Shown here: one piece after another, positions 35,855 to 46,133 of the stretch
Position numbering within the stretch: position 1 is the stretch's first letter
Layout of the letters: every line of letters begins with the position of its first letter
NCBI RefSeq assembly: GCF_029350945.1
Contig: NZ_JARKMS010000004.1
Location: 124,001-188,000 of the forward strand
DNA from: Maribacter huludaoensis
Lineage (GTDB): Bacteria; Bacteroidota; Bacteroidia; Flavobacteriales; Flavobacteriaceae
Direction of reading: 5' to 3'
DNA: 64,000 nt
Translations under genes and position numbers: made by a program
Notes under the pieces: model-generated
Database searches by the model: none
Told to the model about the DNA's origin: nothing
What the model saw: only the letters and a program-made list of their open reading frames with translations

Positions 35855-38296
35855 TTAGAAGTTTCCAATACGTATTATATCCGCAAAAATACCAGAGGCT
35901 GTAACCGCTGCACCGGCACCTGCCCCTTTTATGATCATTGGTTGGTCAGGGTATCTTTCCGTATAAAAAAGAACAATATTGTCACTACCTTCTAAGTTAT
36001 AGAAATCATGGCCTTTAGGTATTTCCTGAAGACCAACACTAGCCTTGCCATTATCAAATTGCGCCACATACTTTAATTTACTATTTGCATTTTCGGCGCT
36101 GGTAAATAAAGATTGAAAATGCGCTTCATGCTTTATTAAAGAAGCAAAAAATTCTTCGTTATTTTTTGTATTTAAACTCTCTTCAGGTAAAAACGGATTG
36201 TTGGTAATGTCACTAATTTCCAATTGATTTCCACTCTCGCGAGCTAAGATCAAAATTTTACGCATTACGTCAACGCCACTTAAATCAATTTTTGGATCAG
36301 GTTCCGTATAGCCTTCTTCCTGAGCTTGTTTTACCACGTCATGAAAGGTAGTTTGGTCATTAAAATTATTGAAAACAAAATTTAAACTTCCAGAAAGTAC
36401 AGCTTGTATTTTTAATATTTTATCGCCAGAAGCTATTAAATGTTTAAGTGTATCAATTATAGGTAGACCGGCGCCAACATTGGTTTCAAATAAAAACGGT
36501 GCGTTATATGTTCTCGCTAAAGATTTTAAATGTGAATAGTTCTCAAATGCAGAGGAACATGCAATTTTATTACAGGTTACTACAGAAATGCTGTTGCCCA
36601 AATACTCGCTATACGTTTTAGAAACCTCTTCACTTGCAGTATTATCAACAAAAATGCTATTTCTATAGTTTAAATTATTTACCAACTCTAAGAATTTGAC
36701 TTTATCGGCTTTTTCTCCCTCGGCAAGTTTTGCAGACCAATTATTTAAATCAATCCCTTTTTCATCAAAAAGCATGGTTCTTGAATTGGACATTCCTATT
36801 ACTCGAATATTCAACTTTAAGTTTTCTTTCAAGAACTTACGCTGCTCCTTAATTTGCTCTAAAAATTTAGCGCCAACATTACCAACACCCATTACAAATA
36901 GGTTCAATTGTTTAATGTTCTCCTCAAAAAACTCTTCATGCAGTGCGTTAAGCGCTTTTTTGACATCCTTTTCATCTATAATACAAGAAATATTTCTTTC
37001 AGATGCACCTTGGGCAATTACTCTAATATTTACATTGTTCTTACCAAGTGTGCTGAACATTTTTCCGCTTAAACCTTGATGGCTCTTCATGTTGTCACCA
37101 ACCAAAGCAACAATTGCTAAATTATTTTCAGGAATTACCTGCTTAATACGACCTCTTTCGATCTCATATTCAAAGGCTTCGTTAACTATGCTTACTGCTT
37201 TTTCAACATCATCGGCAGAAATACCTACACAGATAGAATGCTCAGAAGAAGCTTGCGTAATTAATACTACGCTAATATCAGCTTGAGAAAGTACTTCGAA
37301 AAAGCGTTTTGAAATTCCCGGAATACCTACCATGCCAGATCCTTCTAAAGAAAGCAGCGCAATATTTCCTATATGGCTTATTCCACGAACAGTCTTACCT
37401 TTTTCGTTCTTGGATTTTGTAATTAATGTTCCGGCTTCATCAGGACTAAAAGTATTCTTTATAACTATTGATATTCCTTTGGTCAATACCGGCTGAATAG
37501 TAGGTGGGTAAAGTACCTTGGCGCCAAAGTGGGACAACTCCATGGCTTCCTCGTACGAAATATGCGGAATTGCTTTGGCTTGCTTCACCATTTTAGGATT
37601 TGCGGTGTACATTCCACTAACGTCTGTCCAAATTTCTAGAACTTGGGCATCTATGGCGGCAGCGTAAATAGCGGCCGTATAGTCAGAGCCACCCCTACCT
37701 AATGTAGTAGAAATACCCTCTTCTGATGTGGCTATAAAACCAGGACATACGATTACTTGTTTGGTTGAAGCTTTAAAATAGTTGATGCAGTTTGCATTGG
37801 TTTTAGCAAAATTAACCACATTTTTACCATTAAGTTTATGTGTAACAATAAGCGATCTACTGTCTTTAAATTCAGCATCTAGTTTTTCGCTGATAAGGTA
37901 TTCGCTAATGATGTATGAGGAGAGAAGTTCTCCGTAACTCACAATTTTATCTGATAATTTTGGGGTGATTTCCCCAATAAAAAAAGCACCTTCTAAAAGG
38001 GTTTCTAGCACATTGAACTCACTTTTTACTTTGCTGAGCACTTTACTTTGTGCCGTAACCGGCATCAATTCTTTTATAGTAGATAAATGTCTTTCTTCTA
38101 AAGTGTTTAAAATTTCTTTATAGGATTGATTTTGGTTAGCAGCTAATGTGCCGGCTTCCAATAATAGATCGGTAACACCTCCTAAAGCTGAAACGACCAA
38201 AATTATAGGGTCGTTGTATTTGGAGATTATATTTTTAATTTTAACTATATTTTCAGGCTTGGCTACAGATGAACCACCGAATTTTAGAACTTTCAT
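35855..38296 (-). CDS. thrA: Bifunctional aspartate kinase/homoserine dehydrogenase I
   Basis: The 813-residue fusion performs the first and third steps of threonine/methionine synthesis. The kinase domain starts with KVLKFGGSSVAKPENI and contains TLGRGGSDYTAAIYAAA. Two ACT domains (roughly residues 320-460) are expected to bind threonine. The dehydrogenase domain has VMGVGNVGAKFLEQI (NAD(P)) and TNVGAGLPIIDTLKHL. This is the head of thrA-thrB-thrC, so threonine feedback acts on the protein, and the leader peptide upstream suggests a second, transcriptional level. Confidence 0.97.
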   Translation of the reverse strand: MKVLKFGGSSVAKPENIVKIKNIISKYNDPIILVVSALGGVTDLLLEAGTLAANQNQSYKEILNTLEERHLSTIKELMPVTAQSKVLSKVKSEFNVLETLLEGAFFIGEITPKLSDKIVSYGELLSSYIISEYLISEKLDAEFKDSRSLIVTHKLNGKNVVNFAKTNANCINYFKASTKQVIVCPGFIATSEEGISTTLGRGGSDYTAAIYAAAIDAQVLEIWTDVSGMYTANPKMVKQAKAIPHISYEEAMELSHFGAKVLYPPTIQPVLTKGISIVIKNTFSPDEAGTLITKSKNEKGKTVRGISHIGNIALLSLEGSGMVGIPGISKRFFEVLSQADISVVLITQASSEHSICVGISADDVEKAVSIVNEAFEYEIERGRIKQVIPENNLAIVALVGDNMKSHQGLSGKMFSTLGKNNVNIRVIAQGASERNISCIIDEKDVKKALNALHEEFFEENIKQLNLFVMGVGNVGAKFLEQIKEQRKFLKENLKLNIRVIGMSNSRTMLFDEKGIDLNNWSAKLAEGEKADKVKFLELVNNLNYRNSIFVDNTASEEVSKTYSEYLGNSISVVTCNKIACSSAFENYSHLKSLARTYNAPFLFETNVGAGLPIIDTLKHLIASGDKILKIQAVLSGSLNFVFNNFNDQTTFHDVVKQAQEEGYTEPDPKIDLSGVDVMRKILILARESGNQLEISDITNNPFLPEESLNTKNNEEFFASLIKHEAHFQSLFTSAENANSKLKYVAQFDNGKASVGLQEIPKGHDFYNLEGSDNIVLFYTERYPDQPMIIKGAGAGAAVTASGIFADIIRIGNF

Positions 38297-38365
38297 GATG
38301 TGTAATATTGACTTTGTAATTTAAGATATGGTGTAATTAAACACGGGTACGGAGATATATAGTTT

Positions 38366-38458
38366 TTAACCCCAAAGGGTGAAACGCGCCGTAGCTGTAC
38401 CATAAGTAATAGTAGCTGAAGTGAAATCTAATGTTATGTCTGTTATTGAGCAGTCCAT
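38366..38458 (-). CDS. thrL: thr operon leader peptide (candidate attenuator)
   Basis: A 30-codon reading frame starts with ATG at 38458 and ends with TAA at 38366, 69 bases before thrA. It encodes eight threonines and three isoleucines (MDCSITDITLDFTSATITYG followed by TATARFTLWG), using all four Thr codons. It sits directly behind a good promoter (38479-38509). This is the classic composition of an operon attenuated by threonine/isoleucine supply, as in enteric thrL. Downstream, CCGTACC can pair with the GGTAC or TACGG parts of the leader, but I see no clear GC stem with a U run, so the termination step is not proven. Confidence 0.6.
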   Translation of the reverse strand: MDCSITDITLDFTSATITYGTATARFTLWG

Positions 38459-38478
38459 AAATACTAATGGTTGAAAAT

Positions 38479-38509
38479 CAAATGTAGTACATTTGATATC
38501 TTAATCAAA
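38479..38509 (-). promoter_or_regulatory. Promoter of the thr leader and thrABC
   Basis: On the minus strand, TTTG (38509-38506), 19 bases, and TACATTTG (38486-38479) match the Bacteroidota consensus well. The leader ATG begins 21 bases after the -7 box. The -7 box is half of the palindrome CAAATGTAGTACATTTG, whose other half is a -7 box on the plus strand. Confidence 0.6.
38488..38495 (+). promoter_or_regulatory. Candidate -7 box of nnr (other half of the palindrome)
   Basis: TACATTTG on the plus strand fits TAnnTTTG and lies 69 bases before the nnr ATG. A TTG at 38471-38473 is only 14 bases upstream, so the -33 spacing is poor. Confidence 0.35.
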
Positions 38510-38564
38510 TGATTCCACAATTTTTTACGGAATCGTTACTTTTTAGCTATAAAAAAAATAAAGA

Positions 38565-40112
38565 ATGAAATTATATAGTGCAAAACAGATTTATAAGGCA
38601 GATCAAATTTCTATAAAGAAAGAAGAAATAGGTAGTAACGAATTAATGGAACGTGCTGCCATACAAGTATTTAATTGGATGCATTTGCGCATGCAAGGGG
38701 CGCCTGTTAAAATACATTTGTTCTGTGGTATAGGTAATAACGGTGGCGATGGAATAGCGCTTGCAAGACATCTTGTGGATCATGGTTACAATGTAGAAGT
38801 CTATGTTGTTAATTACAGCGAAAAGCGATCAAAGGATTTTCTGATAAATTTAGATAGACTGAAAGATCGTAAGGTGTGGCCTAATTTTATGAATTGTGAT
38901 GATGAGTTACCGGTAATAGGAAGGGAAGATATAATTGTGGACGGAATTTTTGGAATAGGATTAAATAGAACTCCAGATGAATGGGTCGTTAAAGTAATTC
39001 AGCATTTAAATAATTCTCAAGCATTTATTCTTTCTATAGATATTCCTTCAGGATTATTCACCGATCAAGGACCTAAGGATTTTGATGCCATCATCAAGTC
39101 TAATTTTGTATTGAGTTTTCAAACTCCCAAACTAGTTTTTTTCTTGCCGGAAACCGGAAAGTATGTAGAACAATGGGAAGTATTGGATATTGGCTTAGAT
39201 CCGGAATATTTAAGGGAAACGGAAACCGATTATGAATTAATAGGTAAGAATGAAGTCCTTACCATGTATAAACCTCGTGAGAAATACGGGCATAAGGGTA
39301 CCTACGGTCATTCATTGATCATTGGTGGTAGTTATGGCAAAATGGGCTCTGTTTGTCTTTCGTCTAAAGCGGCGCTTTACTCAGGTAGTGGTCTGGTAAC
39401 ATCGTTTATACCTAGAATAGGTTACAATATTCTACAGACATCTTTACCGGAAGTTATGGTGTTAACTGATGTTAACGAAAAAGAACTAACGGATATTAAA
39501 TATGATATAGAGCCATCTGTCATTGGGGTAGGAGTAGGTATGGGTACTAGTGAGGGCACTGTGAATGCATTATCGGCTTTCCTAAAAAGTAATGAGCAAC
39601 AATTGGTGCTCGATGCGGATGCTCTTAATATTCTATCACAAAACAAAGTCTTATTAAAAGATTTACCAGGAGATGCAATTTTGACTCCGCATCCAAAAGA
39701 GCTGGAGAGATTAATTGGTAAATGGAAAGATGATTTTGATAAACTGGCAAAGGTCAAGAAATTTTCTAAAAAGCATAAATGTATCGTGGTAATTAAAGGA
39801 GCACATACTATGGTAGTTAAGAATGACAAGGGTTATGTGAATACGACCGGTAATCCTGGTATGGCAACCGCAGGAAGTGGTGATGTTTTAACGGGTGTAA
39901 TTACAGGTTTGTGCGCACAAGGCTATGCTGCTTTAGATGCGGCAATATTTGGAGTTTATTTACATGGTAAATCTGGTGATATTGCTGTAGAATCTACAGG
40001 ATTTCAATCTTTAACGGCCTCTCATTTAATTGAAAATATAGCTGGTGCATATTTAGATTTATTTAAAATGCCTGAACAGCCTGTTGTAGAGGAAGAAAAT
40101 CAACAAAGTTGA
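38565..40112 (+). CDS. nnr: Bifunctional NAD(P)H-hydrate epimerase/dehydratase
   Basis: This 515-residue fusion repairs hydrated NADH/NADPH. The N-terminal YjeF epimerase domain has LFCGIGNNGGDGIALARHL, and IVDGIFGIGL. The C-terminal ADP/ATP-dependent dehydratase domain (from about residue 230) has the KGTYGHSLIIGGSYGKMGSV loop, LTPHPKELERL and the catalytic NTTGNPGMATAGSGDVLTG (about residues 425-443). It is divergent from the thr operon and converges on an unknown gene with six bases between the stops. Confidence 0.96.
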   Translation: MKLYSAKQIYKADQISIKKEEIGSNELMERAAIQVFNWMHLRMQGAPVKIHLFCGIGNNGGDGIALARHLVDHGYNVEVYVVNYSEKRSKDFLINLDRLKDRKVWPNFMNCDDELPVIGREDIIVDGIFGIGLNRTPDEWVVKVIQHLNNSQAFILSIDIPSGLFTDQGPKDFDAIIKSNFVLSFQTPKLVFFLPETGKYVEQWEVLDIGLDPEYLRETETDYELIGKNEVLTMYKPREKYGHKGTYGHSLIIGGSYGKMGSVCLSSKAALYSGSGLVTSFIPRIGYNILQTSLPEVMVLTDVNEKELTDIKYDIEPSVIGVGVGMGTSEGTVNALSAFLKSNEQQLVLDADALNILSQNKVLLKDLPGDAILTPHPKELERLIGKWKDDFDKLAKVKKFSKKHKCIVVIKGAHTMVVKNDKGYVNTTGNPGMATAGSGDVLTGVITGLCAQGYAALDAAIFGVYLHGKSGDIAVESTGFQSLTASHLIENIAGAYLDLFKMPEQPVVEEENQQS

Positions 40113-40118
40113 TTTTCT

Positions 40119-40517
40119 CTAAGAATTAACTCTTCTTTTTACCCATTTTAAGGCATTATCAAATTCAATGAAAAATTTCATTGGTTTTTTATAGAACAGT
40201 TTTTCAATCTTAAAGTTATGCATATCTATCTCTTTTACAGATACAATTGCAAAAGCTTTAAGGTTGTCTAATTGTTTAAGATAGTTATAGATGGTAGGAT
40301 CTATGGCAAAGGAATTTTTGCGTAAACTGATAAAACCAAAATTTCTGTCCCTAAAATGAATCTCTGATATACCAATTATTTGATATGCTCTCTCTAAAGT
40401 TAGTGTAGCTCCCTCATCAAAAATTGATACCATGTAATTATCATATACTTGAATTTTTCCAGTTTCTAATTCGTACTCCCGCACAATTACCTTTTTCTTG
40501 GTAGATCCTAACTTCAT
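40119..40517 (-). CDS. STAS/SEC14-like protein of unknown function
   Basis: I cannot name this 132-residue family with certainty. It shows alternating strands and helices with YQIIGISEIHFRDRNFGFIS and AIVSVKEIDMHNFKIEKLF ending in FDNALKWVKRR, an order I associate with small STAS/SEC14-like proteins of Flavobacteria that may sense or bind a small ligand. There is no catalytic motif, signal peptide or membrane helix. The ATG at 40517 (MKLGSTKKK) is preferred to 40568, which adds an unlikely hydrophobic tail. Confidence 0.6.
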   Translation of the reverse strand: MKLGSTKKKVIVREYELETGKIQVYDNYMVSIFDEGATLTLERAYQIIGISEIHFRDRNFGFISLRKNSFAIDPTIYNYLKQLDNLKAFAIVSVKEIDMHNFKIEKLFYKKPMKFFIEFDNALKWVKRRVNS

Positions 40518-40671
40518 TCTTAAATTTATTATATAGTGTGTCTGAAGCGAAAGTAAAAGGAACTCCATTTTCTAGGTAAATTTTTAGTTTAAACGCTAAA
40601 ATATCGTTCGTACTGCGTATGCTTACCTAACAGTGTATTTGTATTCTTACAATAGAAAATGAATTGTACGA

Positions 40672-40699
40672 AAAAGGAGCCCTACAAAGGGCTCCTTTT
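40672..40699 (-). terminator. Terminator of clpC
   Basis: AAAAGGAGCCC (40672-40682) and GGGCTCCTTTT (40689-40699) form a perfect 11-bp GC-rich stem with a 6-base loop and a T run on the minus strand. It lies 25 bases after the clpC stop. Confidence 0.85.
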
Positions 40700-40723
40700 C
40701 AAATATTAATAAAGTGGGAATAC

Positions 40724-43276
40724 CTATGTTTTAGGTGATTCTTCTTCTGCTTTTTCAATTTTAATGGTCAATTCTTCACTTTTTTTATCCAGGTCTATGT
40801 AAATACTATCCCCTTCCTTAAGTTTAGAATTCACTATTTCTTCCGCAAGTGCATCTTCAATATATTTTTGAATTGCTCTTTTTAACGGTCTAGCTCCATA
40901 CTGTTTGTCAAAACCTTTCTCGGCGATATAATCTTTAGCCTCGTCAGTAAGGTTCAAATGGTAACCAATATCTTTGATTCTCTTGAACAACTTCGCTAAT
41001 TCTATATCAATGATTTTGTGAATGTCTTTTCTTTCTAGCGCGTTAAAAACGATTACATCATCAATTCTATTTAAGAATTCAGGGGCGAAAGCTTTTTTCA
41101 AAGCATTTTCTATGACACTTTTTTGATGTGCATCTTCTTGTGACTTTTTGGCAGATGTACCGAAACCGACACCCTGGCCAAAATCTTTTAATTGTCTGGC
41201 ACCGATATTAGAAGTCATTATAATAATGGTATTTCTAAAATCAATTTTACGTCCTAGACTATCCGTCAAGAAACCATCATCCAATACTTGCAAAAGCATA
41301 TTAAATACGTCTGGATGCGCTTTTTCAACTTCATCTAAAAGAATTACAGAGTAAGGTTTTCTTCTAACTTTTTCGGTCAGCTGACCACCTTCTTCATAAC
41401 CTACATACCCTGGAGGTGCACCAACCAATCTAGAAATGGCGAACTTCTCCATGTACTCACTCATATCAATACGAATAAGTGCATCTTCAGAATCAAATAG
41501 CTCTTTTGCCAATACTTTTGCCAGTTGTGTTTTACCAACTCCCGTTTGACCTAAGAATATAAACGAACCAATTGGCTTGTTAGGATCTTTAAGTCCGGCT
41601 CTATTACGTTGTATCGCTTTTGAGACCTTTGCGACCGCGTCATCCTGACCAATCACGTTAGATTTGATAAGCTCTGGCAATCCTGCAAGTTTGTTACTCT
41701 CGGTCTGCGCAATTCTGTTGACAGGAATGCCGCTCATCATGGAAACTACGTCTGCAACATTATCTTCGCTAACGGTTTCTTTGTTGAGCTTGCTATCATC
41801 TTCCCAACGTTCTTGGGCAATGGCCAGTTCCTTTTCTAGACTTTTTTCATCGTCACGTAACTTTGCGGCTTCCTCGTATTTTTGTTTTTTGACAACGCTG
41901 TTCTTTAGCTCGCGTACATCTTCCAATTTCTTTTCCAATTCAAGAATTTGTTTTGGAACGTCCATATTTACAATGTGTACTCGAGAACCCGCTTCATCAA
42001 GGGCATCAATAGCTTTGTCCGGTAAAAAACGATCGGTCATGTACCTATTTGTCAATTTAACACAAGCTTCAATAGCTTCGTCCGTATAGGTTACATTATG
42101 GTGATCTTCGTATTTACCTTTTATATTGTGTAAGATTTCAATTGTCTCATCAACAGAGGTAGGTTCAACAATAACCTTTTGAAAACGTCTTTCTAAAGCA
42201 CCGTCCTTTTCAATGTACTGTCTGTATTCATCAAGGGTAGTGGCACCTATACATTGAATTTCACCTCTTGCAAGAGCTGGTTTAAACATGTTTGAAGCAT
42301 CTAAACTTCCTGTAGCACCACCTGCGCCTACAATAGTATGAATTTCGTCAATAAATAAAATGACATCATCATTTTTTTCCAGTTCGTTCATTACGGCCTT
42401 CATTCGCTCTTCAAACTGTCCACGATATTTTGTACCGGCAACTAATGAAGCTAGATCAAGGGTAACAACTCTTTTGTTATAAAGAATTCTAGAAACTTTT
42501 TTGTTGATGATCCTTAGGGCAAGACCTTCTGCAATGGCACTTTTACCAACACCGGGCTCACCTATAAGTAATGGGTTGTTCTTTTTTCTTCTACTAAGAA
42601 TTTGAGAAACCCTTTCTATTTCTTTTTCTCTACCAACAACTGGGTCCAATTTATTTTCCTCTGCCATTTGGGTAAGGTCCCTACCAAAATTATCTAACAC
42701 CGGGGTTTTGGATTTCTTGGTGCCTTTTTGGCTAGAAGAAGCTCCGAAAGTACTTTCTTTACCTTCATTAGCGTCTTCAGAATCACTAGGGAAAGACTCG
42801 GCCGTAGGCCCGTCAACCATATCGTCGTCGCTTGTAATCATAAATTTAAACTGTTCCTTAACTCCGTCATAATCCACCTTTAATTTGTGTAAAAGCTTCG
42901 TAGTAGGGTCGTTTTCGTTTCTAAGAATACAAAGTAATAGGTGTGCTGTGTTGATTGAGGAACTTTGAAAAAGCTTGGCTTCTAAAAAGGTTGTCTTCAA
43001 TGCACGCTCTGCCTGCCTTGTTAGGTGTAAATTCTTTTTATCTTTTTGTACGCCACTGGCGTTAGGGTTAGAAGGACTAAGTATTTCTACTTTTCTACGT
43101 AGGTGTTCAAGATCAACTTCTAAAGCATCTAAAATGCTTATAGCCTTCCCGTTTCCATCTCTAAGAAGCCCTAGCATGAGGTGCTCGGTACCGATAAAAT
43201 CGTGACCAAGACGCAATGCTTCCTCTTTGCTATAAGCAATTACATCCTTAACTCTTGGGGAAAAATTATCATCCAT
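40724..43276 (-). CDS. clpC: ClpC-type AAA+ unfoldase
   Basis: The 850-residue Hsp100 protein feeds substrates to ClpP. It has two N-terminal Clp-N repeats (residues ~1-140), AAA1 with Walker A GEPGVGKSAIAEG, a middle domain with a UVR motif (KKQKYEEAAKLRDDEKSLEKE), and AAA2 with GQTGVGKTQLAKV and the ClpP-contact region. The UVR motif and length identify ClpC rather than ClpB. No mcsA/mcsB/ctsR genes are beside it, as usual for Bacteroidota. Confidence 0.96.
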   Translation of the reverse strand: MDDNFSPRVKDVIAYSKEEALRLGHDFIGTEHLMLGLLRDGNGKAISILDALEVDLEHLRRKVEILSPSNPNASGVQKDKKNLHLTRQAERALKTTFLEAKLFQSSSINTAHLLLCILRNENDPTTKLLHKLKVDYDGVKEQFKFMITSDDDMVDGPTAESFPSDSEDANEGKESTFGASSSQKGTKKSKTPVLDNFGRDLTQMAEENKLDPVVGREKEIERVSQILSRRKKNNPLLIGEPGVGKSAIAEGLALRIINKKVSRILYNKRVVTLDLASLVAGTKYRGQFEERMKAVMNELEKNDDVILFIDEIHTIVGAGGATGSLDASNMFKPALARGEIQCIGATTLDEYRQYIEKDGALERRFQKVIVEPTSVDETIEILHNIKGKYEDHHNVTYTDEAIEACVKLTNRYMTDRFLPDKAIDALDEAGSRVHIVNMDVPKQILELEKKLEDVRELKNSVVKKQKYEEAAKLRDDEKSLEKELAIAQERWEDDSKLNKETVSEDNVADVVSMMSGIPVNRIAQTESNKLAGLPELIKSNVIGQDDAVAKVSKAIQRNRAGLKDPNKPIGSFIFLGQTGVGKTQLAKVLAKELFDSEDALIRIDMSEYMEKFAISRLVGAPPGYVGYEEGGQLTEKVRRKPYSVILLDEVEKAHPDVFNMLLQVLDDGFLTDSLGRKIDFRNTIIIMTSNIGARQLKDFGQGVGFGTSAKKSQEDAHQKSVIENALKKAFAPEFLNRIDDVIVFNALERKDIHKIIDIELAKLFKRIKDIGYHLNLTDEAKDYIAEKGFDKQYGARPLKRAIQKYIEDALAEEIVNSKLKEGDSIYIDLDKKSEELTIKIEKAEEESPKT

Positions 43277-43294
43277 ATACTATATTATCTACTA

Positions 43295-43328
43295 TAAAAT
43301 TACTAAATATGATTCAATCAATGGCAAA
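43295..43328 (-). promoter_or_regulatory. Candidate promoter of clpC
   Basis: On the minus strand, TTTG (43328-43325) is followed after 22 bases by TAATTTTA (43302-43295), one mismatch from TAnnTTTG. The rest of the 259-base gap to gyrA is AT-rich and holds no gene that I can see. Confidence 0.4.
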
Positions 43329-43535
43329 TACCGTACCTATAATCGTTAAAGTTATTGTAAAACCCATTAAATACGGCTTTTATAGTGTCTAAATACGCTT
43401 AGAAAGTAAAAATTAACATAACTATGCCCAGTGTTAATAAAAAATAATATTATTAAATCCACTTATTCTTAAAACGCTCAGGATTTAAGTATATTGGCAT
43501 GCTTTTTTACTAATTAAAAAACAGAAGATTTTAAA

Positions 43536-46094
43536 ATGGCTGACGGTGAAAAATTGATTCCCATTAATATTGAAGAGGAAATGAAATCTGCCTACATTGA
43601 TTACTCAATGTCGGTCATAGTGTCACGTGCCCTGCCAGATGTCAGGGATGGGTTGAAACCCGTGCACAGAAGAGTTCTTTTCGGAATGCATGAATTAGGA
43701 GTTAGAAGTAATAGCTCACATAAAAAATCTGCACGTATTGTTGGTGAAGTTTTAGGTAAGTACCATCCACACGGCGATACTTCGGTTTATGATGCCATGG
43801 TTCGTATGGCTCAAGAATGGAGCTTGCGTTATATGCTTGTAGATGGTCAAGGTAACTTTGGTTCTGTTGATGGTGATAGCCCTGCGGCAATGCGTTATAC
43901 AGAGGCTAGAATGCGCAAGATCGCAGATGATATGCTTATTGACATTGAAAAGGAAACTGTAGATTATCAGTTGAATTTTGATGATTCTTTAAAAGAACCA
44001 ACGGTACTACCTACTAGGGTGCCAAGTTTGTTGGTTAACGGTGCTTCCGGTATTGCTGTAGGTATGGCTACCAATATGCCTCCACACAATTTATCAGAGG
44101 TTATAGATGGTACGGTTGCATATATTGATAATAATGACATAGAAATAGATGAGTTAATAACACATATTAAAGCTCCAGATTTTCCTACAGGAGGTATTAT
44201 TTATGGTTATGATGGTGTAAAAGAGGCTTTTCATACCGGTAGGGGGCGTGTAAAAATGCGAGCAAAAGCAACTTTTGAAGAAGTTCAAGGGCGTGAGTGT
44301 ATCGTTGTTACCGAAATTCCATACCAGGTTAACAAAGCGGACATGATCAAGAAAACGGCGGATCTTGTCAATGATAAAAAATTAGATGGTATCTCTAGTA
44401 TTAGAGATGAATCTGACCGTAACGGTATGCGTATTGTGTACATCTTAAAGAGAGATGCTATACCAAATATCGTTTTAAATATGCTTTTTAAGTATACGGC
44501 TTTGCAAACTTCCTTTAGTGTCAATAACATAGCTCTGGTCAATGGAAGACCGCAGTTGTTGAATGTGAAGGAGATGATACACTATTTCGTTGAGCATAGA
44601 CACGAGGTTGTGGTAAGACGTACTCAGTTTGAGTTAAAGAAAGCTGAAGATCGTGCGCATATATTAGAAGGGTTGATTATAGCATCGGATAATATAGATG
44701 AAGTAATTGCCATTATTAGGGCTTCTAAAAATGCTGATGAGGCAAGAACCAACTTAATTGAAAGATTTAAATTAAGTGAAATTCAGGCCAAGGCGATCGT
44801 AGAAATGAGACTTCGTCAACTTACCGGTCTTGAACAGGACAAGTTAAGAACGGAGTATGATGAAATTATGCTTCTTATTGCCGATTTGAAAGATATTCTT
44901 GATAAGAAGGAGCGTAGAATGGAAATCATTAAAGATGAACTTCTTGAAATCAAAGATAAATATGGAGATGAAAGAAGATCTGTAATAAATATAGCGGGTG
45001 GTGATTTAAGCATGGAAGATATGATACCCGATGAGCAAGTGGTTATTACCATTTCTCACGCAGGTTATATCAAAAGAACTCCATTAAGCGAATATAAAAC
45101 ACAAAATAGGGGAGGAGTCGGTCAAAAAGCGTCCTCAACCAGAAATGAAGATTTTCTAGAGCATTTATTTGTAGGAACCAATCACCAGTATATGTTGTTC
45201 TTTACGCAAAAAGGAAAATGTTTCTGGATGCGGGTATTCGAAATTCCTGAAGGTAGTAGAACATCAAAAGGTAGGGCAATTCAGAACCTTATAAATATTG
45301 AGCAAGATGATAGTGTAAAAGCATTCATTTGCACGCAAGATTTAAAAGATGAAGAGTATATCAATGCGCATTATGTAATAATGGCTACCAAAAAAGGTGT
45401 TGTTAAGAAAACATCGTTGGAGCAATATTCAAGACCACGTCAAAATGGTATTAATGCCATTACCGTGCGTGATGGTGATGAATTGTTAGAAGCTAAATTA
45501 ACTACAGGTTCAAGTGAGATTTTCTTAGGACTTAAATCCGGTAAGGCAATTCGTTTTGAAGAGAGCAAAACTAGGCCAATGGGTAGAAATGCATCTGGTG
45601 TACGTGGTATTACTTTGGCTAACGACGATGATGAGGTAATTGGTATGGTTAGCGTTCATAATTTTGAAGATGAAATATTAGTTGTTTCTGAAAAAGGTTA
45701 TGGTAAACGTTCAAGTATTGATGATTATAGAGTAACCAATAGAGGAGGTAAAGGTGTTAAGACTATTAGCGTAACCGATAAAACGGGCGGACTAGTAGCT
45801 ATTAAAAACGTTACCGATTCTGATGACTTAATGATTATCAATAAATCTGGAATTGCAATTCGTATGAGCGTAGAAGATCTACGTGTTATGGGTAGGGCAA
45901 CTCAAGGTGTACGTTTGATCAATATTAAGGGTAATGACTCTATTGCTGCCGTTGCCAAGGTGATGAAAGATGAGGATGATTTGGAAGAAGCTGAAATACT
46001 TGATATTGAAGTGAAAACTGAAAATGGCACGGAGGTTGATACTAATGATGCAGAAGAGGGGACGAAAACAGAAAACCCAGATACGGAAGAATAA
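43536..46094 (+). CDS. gyrA: DNA gyrase subunit A
   Basis: The 852-residue protein cuts and rejoins DNA in the gyrase tetramer. The catalytic Tyr is in [13 protein letters not shown]. The quinolone region reads [15 protein letters not shown]: the position equal to E. coli Ser83 is Thr, and Asp87 is kept. The C-terminal pinwheel starts after residue ~500 and holds NRGGVGQ (GyrA-box variant) and a second NRGGKGV repeat. It ends in a long acidic tail ([14 protein letters not shown] onward). Divergent from clpC, 40 bases before the TPR gene. Confidence 0.97.
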   Translation: MADGEKLIPINIEEEMKSAYIDYSMSVIVSRALPDVRDGLKPVHRRVLFGMHELGVRSNSSHKKSARIVGEVLGKYHPHGDTSVYDAMVRMAQEWSLRYMLVDGQGNFGSVDGDSPAAMRYTEARMRKIADDMLIDIEKETVDYQLNFDDSLKEPTVLPTRVPSLLVNGASGIAVGMATNMPPHNLSEVIDGTVAYIDNNDIEIDELITHIKAPDFPTGGIIYGYDGVKEAFHTGRGRVKMRAKATFEEVQGRECIVVTEIPYQVNKADMIKKTADLVNDKKLDGISSIRDESDRNGMRIVYILKRDAIPNIVLNMLFKYTALQTSFSVNNIALVNGRPQLLNVKEMIHYFVEHRHEVVVRRTQFELKKAEDRAHILEGLIIASDNIDEVIAIIRASKNADEARTNLIERFKLSEIQAKAIVEMRLRQLTGLEQDKLRTEYDEIMLLIADLKDILDKKERRMEIIKDELLEIKDKYGDERRSVINIAGGDLSMEDMIPDEQVVITISHAGYIKRTPLSEYKTQNRGGVGQKASSTRNEDFLEHLFVGTNHQYMLFFTQKGKCFWMRVFEIPEGSRTSKGRAIQNLINIEQDDSVKAFICTQDLKDEEYINAHYVIMATKKGVVKKTSLEQYSRPRQNGINAITVRDGDELLEAKLTTGSSEIFLGLKSGKAIRFEESKTRPMGRNASGVRGITLANDDDEVIGMVSVHNFEDEILVVSEKGYGKRSSIDDYRVTNRGGKGVKTISVTDKTGGLVAIKNVTDSDDLMIINKSGIAIRMSVEDLRVMGRATQGVRLINIKGNDSIAAVAKVMKDEDDLEEAEILDIEVKTENGTEVDTNDAEEGTKTENPDTEE

Positions 46095-46133
46095 AAAATT
46101 AAATCTTAAACACTAATAATTAATATAATTAAA

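Noticed and set aside
41664-42089. 141-codon plus-strand frame inside clpC
   Set aside because: Ser/Leu-rich antisense shadow of a strongly conserved gene.
43536-46094. Thr at the quinolone-resistance position of GyrA
   Set aside because: Thr or Ser at this site is a normal wild-type state in many bacteria, and Asp87 is kept; it is not evidence of resistance.
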